Assembly (NCBI RefSeq): GCF_000410875.1
Contig: NZ_AROI01000007.1
Span: forward strand, 1 to 64,000
DNA: 64,000 nucleotides
Source of the DNA: Halopseudomonas pelagia CL-AP6
Lineage (GTDB): Bacteria > Pseudomonadota > Gammaproteobacteria > Pseudomonadales > Pseudomonadaceae
Direction of reading: 5' to 3'
The translations under genes were made by a program, and so were the position numbers. Shown here piece after piece: positions 9,744-17,458 of this stretch. The notes under the pieces are model-generated. The model was not told the DNA's origin. It saw only the letters and a program-made list of their open reading frames with translations, and made no database searches. The stretch's first letter is position 1. Each line of letters opens with the position of its first letter.

Positions 9744-10559
9744 ATGATGACCAAGTCTGAAACTCATTTGCCGGGTAATAAGCAACGAGTACGTACGTTG
9801 TGGATTTCCGATGTTCATCTGGGCACGCGCGGCTGCCAGGCCGACAAGCTGACGGATTTTCTCAAGGAATACGAGTGCGATCACCTGTATTTGGTCGGGG
9901 ATATCATTGACGGCTGGCGCTTACGCAAAAACATGTACTGGCCCCAAGCCCATTCCAATGTGGTGCGTCGCGTATTGACGATGAGCAAACGAGGCACACA
10001 GGTTACTTATGTCACCGGCAACCACGATGAGTTTTTGCGCCGCTATGCCAATCTTGAATTAGGCAATATCCGATTGGTCGATGAAGCCGAGCATCAGGCC
10101 CTGGATGGTCGTCGCTTTTTAGTCATTCACGGTGATCAGTTCGATGTCATCACCCGCTGCCATCGCTGGCTGGCGTTCCTCGGTGATCATGCCTATGAGT
10201 TCAGCCTGACCCTCAATCGCTGGCTCAATCACTGGCGCGCCCGTTACGGCTATGGCTACTGGTCGCTGTCTTCGTATCTCAAGCACAAGGTCAAGAAAGC
10301 GGTCAGTTTTATCAGTGATTTCGAGGACGCAGTGGCGCACGAGTGCGTAAAGCGCGACTACCAGGGTGTTGTTTGCGGGCATATTCATCATGCGGAAATA
10401 CGCCAGGTCAACGGCATTACCTATCACAACTGTGGTGATTGGGTAGAGTCCTGCACGGCATTGATCGAACATCTTGATGGACGCATCGAACTCTATACCT
10501 GGACCGATGCACTCGCCAGCGTGTTGCCAGCGAGGCCGGCTGCTGCCGCTGTGGTCTAA
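9744..10559 (+). CDS. Calcineurin-like phosphoesterase, PlcP-type (LpxH superfamily)
   Basis: A 271-residue cytoplasmic metallophosphoesterase with all di-metal motifs: DVHLG (Asp23, His25), GDIIDGW (Asp53), GNHDE (93-96), HGDQFD (129-134) and GHIHH (212-216). Automatic annotation would call it UDP-2,3-diacylglucosamine diphosphatase (LpxH). The sequence, however, matches the longer sister group, with YWPQAHSNVV, YWSLSSYLKHKVK and NCGDWVESCTA, that includes the Sinorhizobium phospholipase PlcP. PlcP strips phosphate head groups from membrane phospholipids under phosphate starvation so they can be replaced by phosphorus-free lipids. A PhoB-box-like promoter upstream supports that role. The usual partner glycosyltransferase (Agt) or betaine/ornithine lipid genes are not next to it. 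PlcP identity is inference; superfamily is certain. Confidence 0.85.
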   Translation: MMTKSETHLPGNKQRVRTLWISDVHLGTRGCQADKLTDFLKEYECDHLYLVGDIIDGWRLRKNMYWPQAHSNVVRRVLTMSKRGTQVTYVTGNHDEFLRRYANLELGNIRLVDEAEHQALDGRRFLVIHGDQFDVITRCHRWLAFLGDHAYEFSLTLNRWLNHWRARYGYGYWSLSSYLKHKVKKAVSFISDFEDAVAHECVKRDYQGVVCGHIHHAEIRQVNGITYHNCGDWVESCTALIEHLDGRIELYTWTDALASVLPARPAAAAVV

Positions 10560-11935
10560 ATGATGACTTTGTCGCGCAACTTGCGGGCTGCCAATTCGAG
10601 TGACTTGATAATCTCGTCCTTGTCGTAATTACGGATGCCGTTGGTATCCAGATACATGGAAAACCCCGGCTTTTCATGCTCGACAAAGGTCGGGGCGGCG
10701 CCCAGATCACGGCGTAGCCCGACCACCTGGTAAATCTGTACTGGGCGAGTAAAACCTTTGACTGACACCTGCCCCTTGTCGCGGCACATGACCAGGTCCT
10801 TGACCAGTGAGAACGTTTCGTGGGGAATCAGAATCTCCCCCGGATCGGCAGCGCTTTCCAGGCGGCTTGCCAGGTTCACTTCGCGACCGATAATGGTGTA
10901 GTCCATGCGGGTATTGGCGCCAAAATTGCCTACCGTGCAGTAGCCGGTACTCAAGCCCATACGAATTTCCAGCGGACGGGTAATACCTTTGCTGCGCCAC
11001 TGCTGGCGCAATACCTTCATGTGTTTGCGCATGGCTATAGCCATCGCCACGGCAGCCTGGGCATCCTGCTTGGCGCCCTGGCTGACCGGGTCACCGAAAA
11101 AGATCATTACGCAGTCGCCAATAAACTTGTCAATAGTGCCGCCGTATTGCAATGCGATACGCGACATTTCATCCAGATAATTGTTCAGCAGGTCGGTCAG
11201 GGCTTCGGCTTCCATTTCTTCGGCAAGCTCGGTAAACCCCCGGATATCAGAAAAAAACACGGTGAGTTTCTTGCGCTTGGTCTCCAATTGAACGCTTTGC
11301 TCGCCGGAGAAGATGGATTCCCAGACCTGCGGTGACAAGTACTTCGACAGATTAGTGGCCAGCCGCGCGGTTTTTTCCTGCTCGGCGCGGATCACTTTTT
11401 GTGCCTGTTCCAAGGTGCGGCCCTGGCGATAGACAAAGGCGGCCATGATCAGCATGAAAGCGCCGCCACTGACTAGGGCGCTGATGGCTACCAGTGTTGA
11501 GCTGGCAAGCACGATCTGGGGTGTTAGCAGGGCAGCAGACAGAATCAGCCCTAATAGGGCCAATAACCAGGCGGTCAGCATGAAGACGGGACCACCGATA
11601 ATGATGCTGGCGAAGCTGATCAATAACACGAACACAATGCTGGCTACGGCGTTGAATTGGCACAGAGTAATAAACAGGCCGGTATGCAATCCGTCAAGCG
11701 CCAGCAGGCCCAGCCGGCTGTGCCGCGGGAGGAGGTTCTCCAGGCGTGATACACCGATACGAATAAGGTGCGGGTAGATCAACGCGTAACCTATGACGCC
11801 GACATACAGTAGGCTGATGCCGTTTTCCATGGCCAGAGCAGTGAAGGTGATGGCCACGCACAGGTAAGCTAGAACCCTGGAGTGGTAGCCCTCCAGGGGT
11901 GGTTTGACCGGCTTTACACGGTTGTTAAACTTCAT
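10556..11935 (-). CDS. cyaB: Membrane-bound class III adenylate cyclase CyaB
   Basis: A 459-residue adenylate cyclase making cAMP from ATP. An N-terminal MASE2 sensor domain with six hydrophobic segments (about 21-170) and a helical linker lead to a class III catalytic domain (about 222-420). Metal-binding aspartates are in FFSDIRGF (Asp230) and FIGDCVMIFFGD (Asp274); Lys270 and Asp345 fit adenine selection; Asn354 and Arg358 in REVNLASR are transition-state residues. In P. aeruginosa, CyaB (similar length, same architecture) supplies the cAMP for Vfr and virulence control. The stop codon overlaps the stop of the convergent PlcP-like gene by 4 bp. Confidence 0.94.
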   Translation of the reverse strand: MKFNNRVKPVKPPLEGYHSRVLAYLCVAITFTALAMENGISLLYVGVIGYALIYPHLIRIGVSRLENLLPRHSRLGLLALDGLHTGLFITLCQFNAVASIVFVLLISFASIIIGGPVFMLTAWLLALLGLILSAALLTPQIVLASSTLVAISALVSGGAFMLIMAAFVYRQGRTLEQAQKVIRAEQEKTARLATNLSKYLSPQVWESIFSGEQSVQLETKRKKLTVFFSDIRGFTELAEEMEAEALTDLLNNYLDEMSRIALQYGGTIDKFIGDCVMIFFGDPVSQGAKQDAQAAVAMAIAMRKHMKVLRQQWRSKGITRPLEIRMGLSTGYCTVGNFGANTRMDYTIIGREVNLASRLESAADPGEILIPHETFSLVKDLVMCRDKGQVSVKGFTRPVQIYQVVGLRRDLGAAPTFVEHEKPGFSMYLDTNGIRNYDKDEIIKSLELAARKLRDKVII

Positions 11936-12082
11936 GGTCAGTCGTTCCCTGGCCTAGTGGCTGGCCACAGCTGATCTGCCTTGGAAAACCGATACTGGTG
12001 ATGTTTCTGGCTTGCCAGCGGATCAGCCGAGCGAGTACTGGCTGATCATAAACTGCATCAACACTCAGGGAAACCGAAAACA

Positions 12083-12098
12083 CGGGGATTTTACCCCG
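12083..12098 (-). terminator. Probable terminator after the HD-domain gene
   Basis: On the minus strand, CGGGG-TAAAAT-CCCCG is followed by TGTTTTC. A second GC-only dyad (CCCGGCC/GGCCGGG) lies between it and the gene end near 12102-12122. The short stem and broken T-run make this moderate. Confidence 0.5.
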
Positions 12099-12135
12099 CG
12101 AACAGATGCCCGGCCGGGGAGGCCGGGGTTGAGCC

Positions 12136-12735
12136 TCAGGCTTCGATGACGGCTGTGTAGATCGATTGCTTGGGTCGGGCAAAGACCCGGCGCAACATTG
12201 GCTCGAAGAACGACAGCGGCTCGGCTTCATAGTCTGGATCAAAGGCTGTCGCGTCATATAGAGCACAGAACTCAGCGGTACGCTGGTACAGGGGATGATC
12301 CTTGAACTGGTCGCGTAAATGCCGATCCATACCCAGGTGATGGAAAAAATAGTATCCCTGGAACACACCATGCTTCTCGACCATCCACAGATTTTCCGGC
12401 GAGACGAATGGCTTGAGAATGGCTGCGGCGATATCCGGGTGATTGAAAGAGCCCAGTGTGTCGCCAATATCATGCAGCAGCGCACAGACTACATATTCTT
12501 CATCTTGACCGTCGCGGTGCGCGCGAGTGGCGGTTTGCAGGGAGTGCTGCAGGCGGTCAATCGGAAACCCGCCGTAATCGCCATCTAGCAATTTGAGATG
12601 GGTTAAAATCCGCTCAGGCAAGCCGTGAGAAAACTCCTTGAAATGGCTGGAGATGGCAGCCCAGTCTTCAGGGGTGCCTTCCTGCATGGCGCGGAATGTG
12701 GCTTGTTGCTGACCCACTTTTTGTGGCTGGCCCAT
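12136..12735 (-). CDS. HD-domain protein, possible PhnZ/MIOX-like di-iron oxygenase
   Basis: A 199-residue HD-superfamily protein. Candidate metal ligands are His64 (LQHSLQ), His88-Asp89 (LLHDIGD), His99 (NHPD), His122 (EKHGVF) and Asp161 (LYDATAFD): four His and two Asp, as in the mixed-valent di-iron oxygenases PhnZ and myo-inositol oxygenase, which cleave C-P or C-C bonds using O2. Tyr54 stands ten residues before His64, like Tyr24 and His34 of PhnZ as I recall them, and His64-His88 has the same 24-residue spacing as His34-His58. No phosphonate genes are nearby, so the substrate is open. It could also be a plain HD phosphohydrolase. The Mpo1-like gene lies 124 bp upstream on the same strand. 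Confidence 0.75.
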   Translation of the reverse strand: MGQPQKVGQQQATFRAMQEGTPEDWAAISSHFKEFSHGLPERILTHLKLLDGDYGGFPIDRLQHSLQTATRAHRDGQDEEYVVCALLHDIGDTLGSFNHPDIAAAILKPFVSPENLWMVEKHGVFQGYYFFHHLGMDRHLRDQFKDHPLYQRTAEFCALYDATAFDPDYEAEPLSFFEPMLRRVFARPKQSIYTAVIEA

Positions 12736-12859
12736 GGCTTGGCTCTCCTCTTATTCAGGCGTGTCAGAAATCTTAACCGGCTACCAGGCTGCTGACTGTC
12801 GCACGGCTGACAATCGCTGCAGCGCTGCGGAGCGGCATGGCGACCGTTAAGCTCGACGG

Positions 12860-13195
12860 CTAAAAGCGGATTCGCCCGGTCAGCGCGTCCTTGAGCATGA
12901 CCCAGTCACCCATGAAGCTGTACAGTGGGTACTGAAAAGTGGCAGGTTTGTTCTTTTCGAAAAAGAAGTGGCCGACCCAGGCAAAGCCATAACCCGCCAC
13001 CGGCAGCGCCAACAGCCACCACCCGCTCTGGGTTAGCAGTACCACCGCTAGAATACCGAGCACCAATAGGCTGCCGATATAGTGGAGCCGCCGACTGGTA
13101 TCATTGATGTGTTCGCTAAGGTAATAGGGGTAGAACTCGGCGAATGAATGAAAGGCCGGGGTGGGGGGCTGGGTAGCGGCATCCTGCAGGGTCAT
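12860..13195 (-). CDS. Mpo1-like (DUF962) membrane protein
   Basis: A 111-residue protein of the Mpo1/DUF962 family. Yeast Mpo1 is an Fe(II) dioxygenase of fatty-acid alpha-oxidation that shortens 2-hydroxy fatty acids by one carbon; bacterial members are mostly uncharacterised. Family hallmarks are FAEFYPYYLSEHINDTSRRLHYIG near the N terminus, GYGFAWVGHFFFEKNKPATF and YPLYSFMGDW, with conserved His residues as probable iron ligands. Two membrane helices lie between them (about 42-58 and 61-78). GGGAGAAAC precedes the ATG. Divergent from the AraC-type regulator, which might control it. Confidence 0.88.
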   Translation of the reverse strand: MTLQDAATQPPTPAFHSFAEFYPYYLSEHINDTSRRLHYIGSLLVLGILAVVLLTQSGWWLLALPVAGYGFAWVGHFFFEKNKPATFQYPLYSFMGDWVMLKDALTGRIRF

Positions 13196-13385
13196 GATGT
13201 TTCTCCCGTAACTGGGTTATTATCTGATCAGTATTACCTAATAATAGAGTAGCCAGGGACGTTGCGCCTACCTATGGCCGGCTGTGCCAAAGGCATAGCT
13301 TTTCCCGGCTGACCGCCGGGCGACCTTGAGCGTTATCGACTATTAATAAAGCGCAATGCTCCTTTGACTGCGCCCAGAGAGGTCT

Positions 13386-14423
13386 ATGTCTTACCCCGAA
13401 CGCACTACCTCATCTAGCTGGGCGACGGCTATTGTCCAGGCTCTGGAGCTTGAAGGCCTGCGCGGTACAGAATTGTTCGCCGATTTGGGGCTGGACTATT
13501 CGCTGTTATCCGATCCCGATGCCCGCTTTCCCCAGGATCAGATGACTCGGCTTTGGCAGCGGGCGGTCAGCCTTTCGGGTGATCCGGCGATAGGTCTGGG
13601 TATGGGCAAGGTGATACGTCCGGCCAATTTCAACGTGGTTGGTTTTTCGTTGTTGTCGAGTAAAACGCTCAAGGACAGCCTTGCTCGACTGGTGCGCTAT
13701 CAGCGCATCATTGGTGAAGCGTCGGATATGGCGCTGGTGCAGGCACCGGACAGCTACGTGCTGGAGCTGCAGATCCACGGCGACAGCCTGCCTGCGCCAA
13801 CCCAGAGCCACGATGCCGCTCTAGCCTATCTGCTGGCTTTTTTCCGCTGGATGACCGGGGAGCGCATCAACCCGCAATGTGTCGAGTTCGCTTACCCACA
13901 ACCCGCTGATGTAGCGCGGTATGAAGCCTTGTTTGAGTGCCCGCTGTTATTTTCCCGGCCGCACTACAGCATAGCGTTCTCTCGCCAGGTAATGGAGGCG
14001 CCGCTGGCCACGGGAAACGAGAGCTTGGCACAGTTGCATGACCAGTTTGCCGGAGAATATCTGGCGCGTTTTGAGCAAACACGGGTCACACATCAGGCGC
14101 GTCAGGTGCTCTGTCGTTTATTGCCGCAGGGCGAGCCAAAACGTCAGGCGGTCGCCAGTGCACTGCGTATGAGTACCCGCACCCTGCAGCGGCGGTTACA
14201 GGAAGAGAACACCAGTTTTCAGCAACTGCTTGACGAAACGCGGCGTGAACTTGCCATGCAGTTCCTGCGTCAGAAACGCATGACCCTGTTGGAAATCGCC
14301 TATCTGCTTGGTTTTGCTGACCCGAGTAATTTCTTCCGGGCCTTTAAACGCTGGTTCGGTATACCGCCCGGTCAGTATCGCGAGCAGCTCCTGGCTGCGC
14401 AGTCGGTAACCGAGGAAAGTTGA
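13386..14423 (+). CDS. AraC-family transcriptional regulator (Arabinose_bd type)
   Basis: A 345-residue regulator. Residues 1-215 form the large ligand-binding domain seen in OruR/VirF/FapR-like regulators; the C-terminal 100 residues carry two helix-turn-helix motifs: ALRMSTRTLQRRLQEENTSFQ and LEIAYLLGFADPSNFFRAFKRWFG followed by PPGQYR. The inducer is unknown. It is divergent from the Mpo1-like/HD-domain genes (190-bp gap), which suggests these as targets, and it overlaps the nitroreductase gene downstream through a TGATG junction. GAGAGG lies before the ATG. Confidence 0.92.
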   Translation: MSYPERTTSSSWATAIVQALELEGLRGTELFADLGLDYSLLSDPDARFPQDQMTRLWQRAVSLSGDPAIGLGMGKVIRPANFNVVGFSLLSSKTLKDSLARLVRYQRIIGEASDMALVQAPDSYVLELQIHGDSLPAPTQSHDAALAYLLAFFRWMTGERINPQCVEFAYPQPADVARYEALFECPLLFSRPHYSIAFSRQVMEAPLATGNESLAQLHDQFAGEYLARFEQTRVTHQARQVLCRLLPQGEPKRQAVASALRMSTRTLQRRLQEENTSFQQLLDETRRELAMQFLRQKRMTLLEIAYLLGFADPSNFFRAFKRWFGIPPGQYREQLLAAQSVTEES

Positions 14424-14986
14424 TGGATGCGCTGCAAGCGTTGCATAGCCGCGTGTCGGTGCCTCGGCTGATCGGCCCAGCACCTACACCAGACCAACAG
14501 CAAGCCCTGTTCAAAGCTGCTTTACGGGCGCCGGATCATGCATGGTTGCGACCTTGGCGCTTTCTGGTCGTTCAAGGCGCCGCGCTTGGCGCGTTGGGCA
14601 GGATTTTTCGCCGGGCCGCTCTCGCTGATGCGCCCGATATTGCCGAAGAGGCACTGGTGCGCTTTGAGCAATTACCATTGCGCGCGCCGATGATTATTGT
14701 CGCTATCAGCTGCCATCGCGTGCATGAAAAAGTGCCCCGCATTGAGCAGGATTTATCTTGCGCCGCAGCCGTTAGCAATATGCTGGTGGCAGCCCATGCC
14801 ATGGGGCTCGGTGCCGTATGGCGTACAGGCTCGCTGGCCTATCATGAAGTGGTGCGGCAAGGCTTGGGGCTGACGGAGGATGAGCAATTGATTGCTTTTT
14901 TGTACCTTGGGCAGCCGGCCGGCAGCGTCAAAACACTGCCGGAGCTGGCGACTCAGGATTTTTTTCAGAACTGGCCAGGTAATTGA
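14423..14986 (+). CDS. Nitroreductase family protein (YdjA-like)
   Basis: A 187-residue FMN-dependent oxidoreductase of the minimal nitroreductase type, like E. coli YdjA. Visible features: the FMN-binding APTPDQQQALFKAALRAPDHAWLRPWRF segment, LSCAAAVSNMLVAAHAMGLGAVWRTG in the middle, and the LGQPAGS loop near the end. Its physiological substrate is unknown. The ATG is taken at 14423, where it overlaps the AraC-gene stop (TGATG), with GAGGAAAG upstream. Its last 22 bp overlap the end of the convergent histidine-kinase gene. Confidence 0.9.
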   Translation: MDALQALHSRVSVPRLIGPAPTPDQQQALFKAALRAPDHAWLRPWRFLVVQGAALGALGRIFRRAALADAPDIAEEALVRFEQLPLRAPMIIVAISCHRVHEKVPRIEQDLSCAAAVSNMLVAAHAMGLGAVWRTGSLAYHEVVRQGLGLTEDEQLIAFLYLGQPAGSVKTLPELATQDFFQNWPGN

Positions 14987-16284
14987 ATCAGGGCTTTTAG
15001 ACCCCCCATATCACTGCGGCTGAATGTCAGGCTGCCGCCATGCATGGCGATGGCGCGCTTGGCAATTGCCAGTCCCAATCCATGGCCGCTGTCGCCTGCC
15101 TGGCCAGGCAGGCGCAGAAAGGGTTCGCCCAAACGCAATAGCCACTGTTCGTCTACCCCGGGACCCTGATCTTCCACACTGATTAAGCACTGATTGCGTC
15201 TGGTAGCGAGGCTGATGCGGATCAGGCCATCCGGGGGGGAGAAGCGCAGGGCGTTGCGCAGCAGGTTATCCAGAGCGCTGCGCAACTGCTCAGGCCAGCC
15301 TTCCAATGTTGCCTGAGTACTGCCCTGCAGGACCAATTGTTGATTGTCAGCGATGAACTGATTGTCTTCAATAACGTCGGCTACCAACCGATCAAGCTCG
15401 AAGCGGCATGCGGGGTGGTCCTGAACATCCTGCCGGCTCAAAGTCAAAATATCTTCGATAAGCAGATCCAGGCGAGTGCATTCACGGTCCAGCCGCAGCC
15501 ACAGCGGGTCTTCGATGGCGATGGCCTGTTTACTGCCTAATGCCAGACCGACGCGCAGCCGGGCCAGAGGTGAGCGCAGCTCATGGGAAATGTCGCGCAT
15601 CAGTTGCCGTTGACTGTCGAGCAGATCCTGGACGCGTTGCGCCATGTGCACGAAGTGCCGAGAGAGGTCGCCGATTTCATCTCGCCGATGCCCAATGAGC
15701 TCGAGCTTTTCAGGCTCGAAACGGCCTTGGGCCAGGGCTTGCGCGGCGATGCCGAGCTGCCGTAACGGGCTGGTCAGATAGCGGCTGAGCACCAGGCTTA
15801 GCAAGCCTAGTAAGGCCATGGCCATGACTATATTCAGAATCAGGGCGACGGGTGTGCGCCGCCAGTTGAACAGTTCGTCGCGGGGTACGAACAGGCTCAG
15901 ATGATAGTCGCCGCTGGCGGTCAGCCAGTCCAATTGAAAAAGGCGGCCATGCCAGATATCTCTGGATTCCATTTCGGAGGGTGCAGCGTTTTGAAATAGG
16001 GGTCTGCGTGGCAGTGTACCTGGGAGTAGGTCGCGGCCTTCGGTGTCATATAGCTGGGCGCGCAAACGATGCTCTTTGCGCTGATTTTCCAGCCAGTACT
16101 GCGCACCAGCCGGTCCTTCGGTTTCGTACCGGTTGACCAGTTGTTCAGCAAAATCCTTGAGTTGGGGGTGAAATTGCAGCAGAAGCCAGTCCTGCTGCAA
16201 TGCCCTGCTAACCAGAAAGCCCGAGCCACCGACCAGCAGTGTGGCCAGCCAAAGTATGGCGAAGACTTTCCAGAATAGCCGCAT
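14965..16284 (-). CDS. cpxA: Envelope-stress sensor histidine kinase, CpxA-type
   Basis: A 439-residue inner-membrane sensor kinase. Helix 1 is at about 7-28, followed by a periplasmic sensor domain (29-145), helix 2 (about 146-168), HAMP (169-222), the dimerisation/phosphoacceptor H-box DISHELRSPLARLR (His234), an N-box with NLLRNALRFSP, and the G1/G2 boxes DQGPGVD and GHGLGLAI. It ends in the operon cpxR - spy/cpxP-like - cpxA, starting 5 bp after the spy gene. The order and the CpxR-type site in front of spy support a Cpx role: sensing misfolded or mislocalised envelope proteins. Naming is by synteny and motif, so less certain than the family. Confidence 0.85.
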   Translation of the reverse strand: MRLFWKVFAILWLATLLVGGSGFLVSRALQQDWLLLQFHPQLKDFAEQLVNRYETEGPAGAQYWLENQRKEHRLRAQLYDTEGRDLLPGTLPRRPLFQNAAPSEMESRDIWHGRLFQLDWLTASGDYHLSLFVPRDELFNWRRTPVALILNIVMAMALLGLLSLVLSRYLTSPLRQLGIAAQALAQGRFEPEKLELIGHRRDEIGDLSRHFVHMAQRVQDLLDSQRQLMRDISHELRSPLARLRVGLALGSKQAIAIEDPLWLRLDRECTRLDLLIEDILTLSRQDVQDHPACRFELDRLVADVIEDNQFIADNQQLVLQGSTQATLEGWPEQLRSALDNLLRNALRFSPPDGLIRISLATRRNQCLISVEDQGPGVDEQWLLRLGEPFLRLPGQAGDSGHGLGLAIAKRAIAMHGGSLTFSRSDMGGLKALIQLPGQF

Positions 16285-16289
16285 GGTGT

Positions 16290-16643
16290 TTAGTTGCTAC
16301 CTTTAACTTTGTCGCCATGCTTCTTCTTGCCGTCTTTCCAGCGCTCAGCCATTTTTTCACGCTTCTCTTCGCGCATTTTGGTCAATTTGGCTTGCTGTTC
16401 TGCGTTTAGAACCGCGTTGACTTCAGTTTTGTGCTGTTCGCGCAGTGCGCGGTATTGCTCACCGTGTTTCTCGTGGATAGCCTTGAGCTGAGTTTGCTGC
16501 TCGCTATTTAGATCCAGCGTCTCGGTCATGTGTTGCATGTATTTCTCGTGACGATCGCCAGCCTTGCCGTGCTGGTCGGCTAACAGGGCGCCGGAAAAGC
16601 CAGTGGCAATTACCATTACGGTAGCGAGTAAGGTCTTTTTCAT
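16290..16643 (-). CDS. Spy/CpxP-family periplasmic protein
   Basis: A 117-residue exported protein. The signal peptide (KKTLLATVMVIATGFSGALLA) is followed by an all-helical, highly charged domain with two LTxxQ-like motifs, here LNSEQQTQL and LNAEQQAKL, the mark of Spy/CpxP/ZraP proteins. These act as periplasmic chaperones and, for CpxP, as repressors of CpxA. The C terminus is very lysine-rich (KKKHGDKVKGSN). The start is MKKTLL at 16643, with AGGAG upstream; a longer frame from 16772 has an unconvincing leader and would run into cpxR. It is inserted between the genes for its own response regulator and kinase. Confidence 0.9.
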   Translation of the reverse strand: MKKTLLATVMVIATGFSGALLADQHGKAGDRHEKYMQHMTETLDLNSEQQTQLKAIHEKHGEQYRALREQHKTEVNAVLNAEQQAKLTKMREEKREKMAERWKDGKKKHGDKVKGSN

Positions 16644-16704
16644 GGGTAACTCCTGATTCATGACTGACCTGAGTATCAGGCCGTTGATGAAGAGTTTAGG
16701 GATT

Positions 16705-16759
16705 GTCACGTCAGTTGGGGCTGGTAGATGGTAAAGGCTGTGTAAAGTCACGTCAGTTG
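16705..16759. promoter_or_regulatory. CpxR box and 13-bp direct repeats before the spy-like gene
   Basis: GTAAA-GGCTGT-GTAAA at 16731-16746 fits the CpxR recognition pattern of two GTAAA half-sites about 5-6 bp apart. It lies 88 bp upstream of the spy-like start, in the gap after cpxR. In addition a perfect 13-bp direct repeat GTCACGTCAGTTG occurs at 16705-16717 and 16747-16759, 42 bp or about four helical turns apart; the second copy abuts the second GTAAA. No strong -10/-35 pair was found, though GATACT (minus strand) is a candidate -10. Confidence 0.75.
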
Positions 16760-16768
16760 CCAATTCGC

Positions 16769-17458
16769 TCAACTGCTATAGAGATAACCGCGCCCGCGTA
16801 GCGCTTGGATGCGGCTGCGACCGTCTGGGTGAGGACCCAGCTTACGGCGCAGGTTACTCAGGTGCATGTCCAGGCTGCGGTCATAAGGGCCAAGAGCTTT
16901 GCCGAGTGCTTGCCGGGAAAGACCCTGGCGCTCGACCAATTGCCCGGCCTTTTCGAGAAGAGCGCGGAGGATCATCGCCTCGCTCTGGGTCAGCGGGAGC
17001 AGCTCATCACCGCGCCAGGCCATCAGGCTATCCATGTCAAGGCGTATGTCACCTACCTGCAAGCTGTTGCCGGCAGATTGGCCTTGGCTGCGGCGCAGCA
17101 GAGCGCGGAGCCGGGCGACCAGCTCGCGCGGATCGCAGGGTTTGGCCAGGTAATCATCGGCACCCAGTTCGAGGCCAAGAATGCGGTCGATGGGTTCGCC
17201 ACGTGCACTGAGCATCAGCAGCGGAGTATTGCAGTTCTGCCTCAGGTTGCGCAGTACATCCAGGCCGTTCATTCCGGGCAGCATCACGTCCAGGATAATG
17301 ACCTGAAACTGTCCACTTAACGCCGCTTCCAAGCCGCTGGTGCCGTCGTGGGCACAAGTCAGTTGAAAGCCTTCAGCGGCCAGCCAGTCGACCAGCAGTG
17401 CGCACAGCTCCTGGTCGTCATCTATGATCAGAATCGCATTGTCAGTCAATTGAGCCAC
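16769..17458 (-). CDS. cpxR: OmpR-family response regulator, CpxR-type
   Basis: A 229-residue response regulator. The receiver domain has the acidic pocket IIDDDQE, phospho-acceptor Asp57 in ILDVMLPGMNG, the switch Ser in LMLSARGE and Lys106 in LAKPCDP. The winged-helix output domain (about 130-227) contains LTQSEAMILRALLEK, the recognition-helix region DRSLDMHLSNLRRKLG and the wing IQALRGRGYLY. It probably receives phosphate from the kinase encoded two genes downstream and binds the GTAAA-type box before the spy gene. The start overlaps the end of the preceding gene by 13 bp, so the two are coupled. Confidence 0.92.
   Translation of the reverse strand: MAQLTDNAILIIDDDQELCALLVDWLAAEGFQLTCAHDGTSGLEAALSGQFQVIILDVMLPGMNGLDVLRNLRQNCNTPLLMLSARGEPIDRILGLELGADDYLAKPCDPRELVARLRALLRRSQGQSAGNSLQVGDIRLDMDSLMAWRGDELLPLTQSEAMILRALLEKAGQLVERQGLSRQALGKALGPYDRSLDMHLSNLRRKLGPHPDGRSRIQALRGRGYLYSS

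Noticed and set aside
9744..10559. Genuine LpxH of lipid A synthesis
   Set aside because: Motifs and length fit the PlcP-like sister group better and the promoter looks phosphate-controlled; not fully excluded without a tree.
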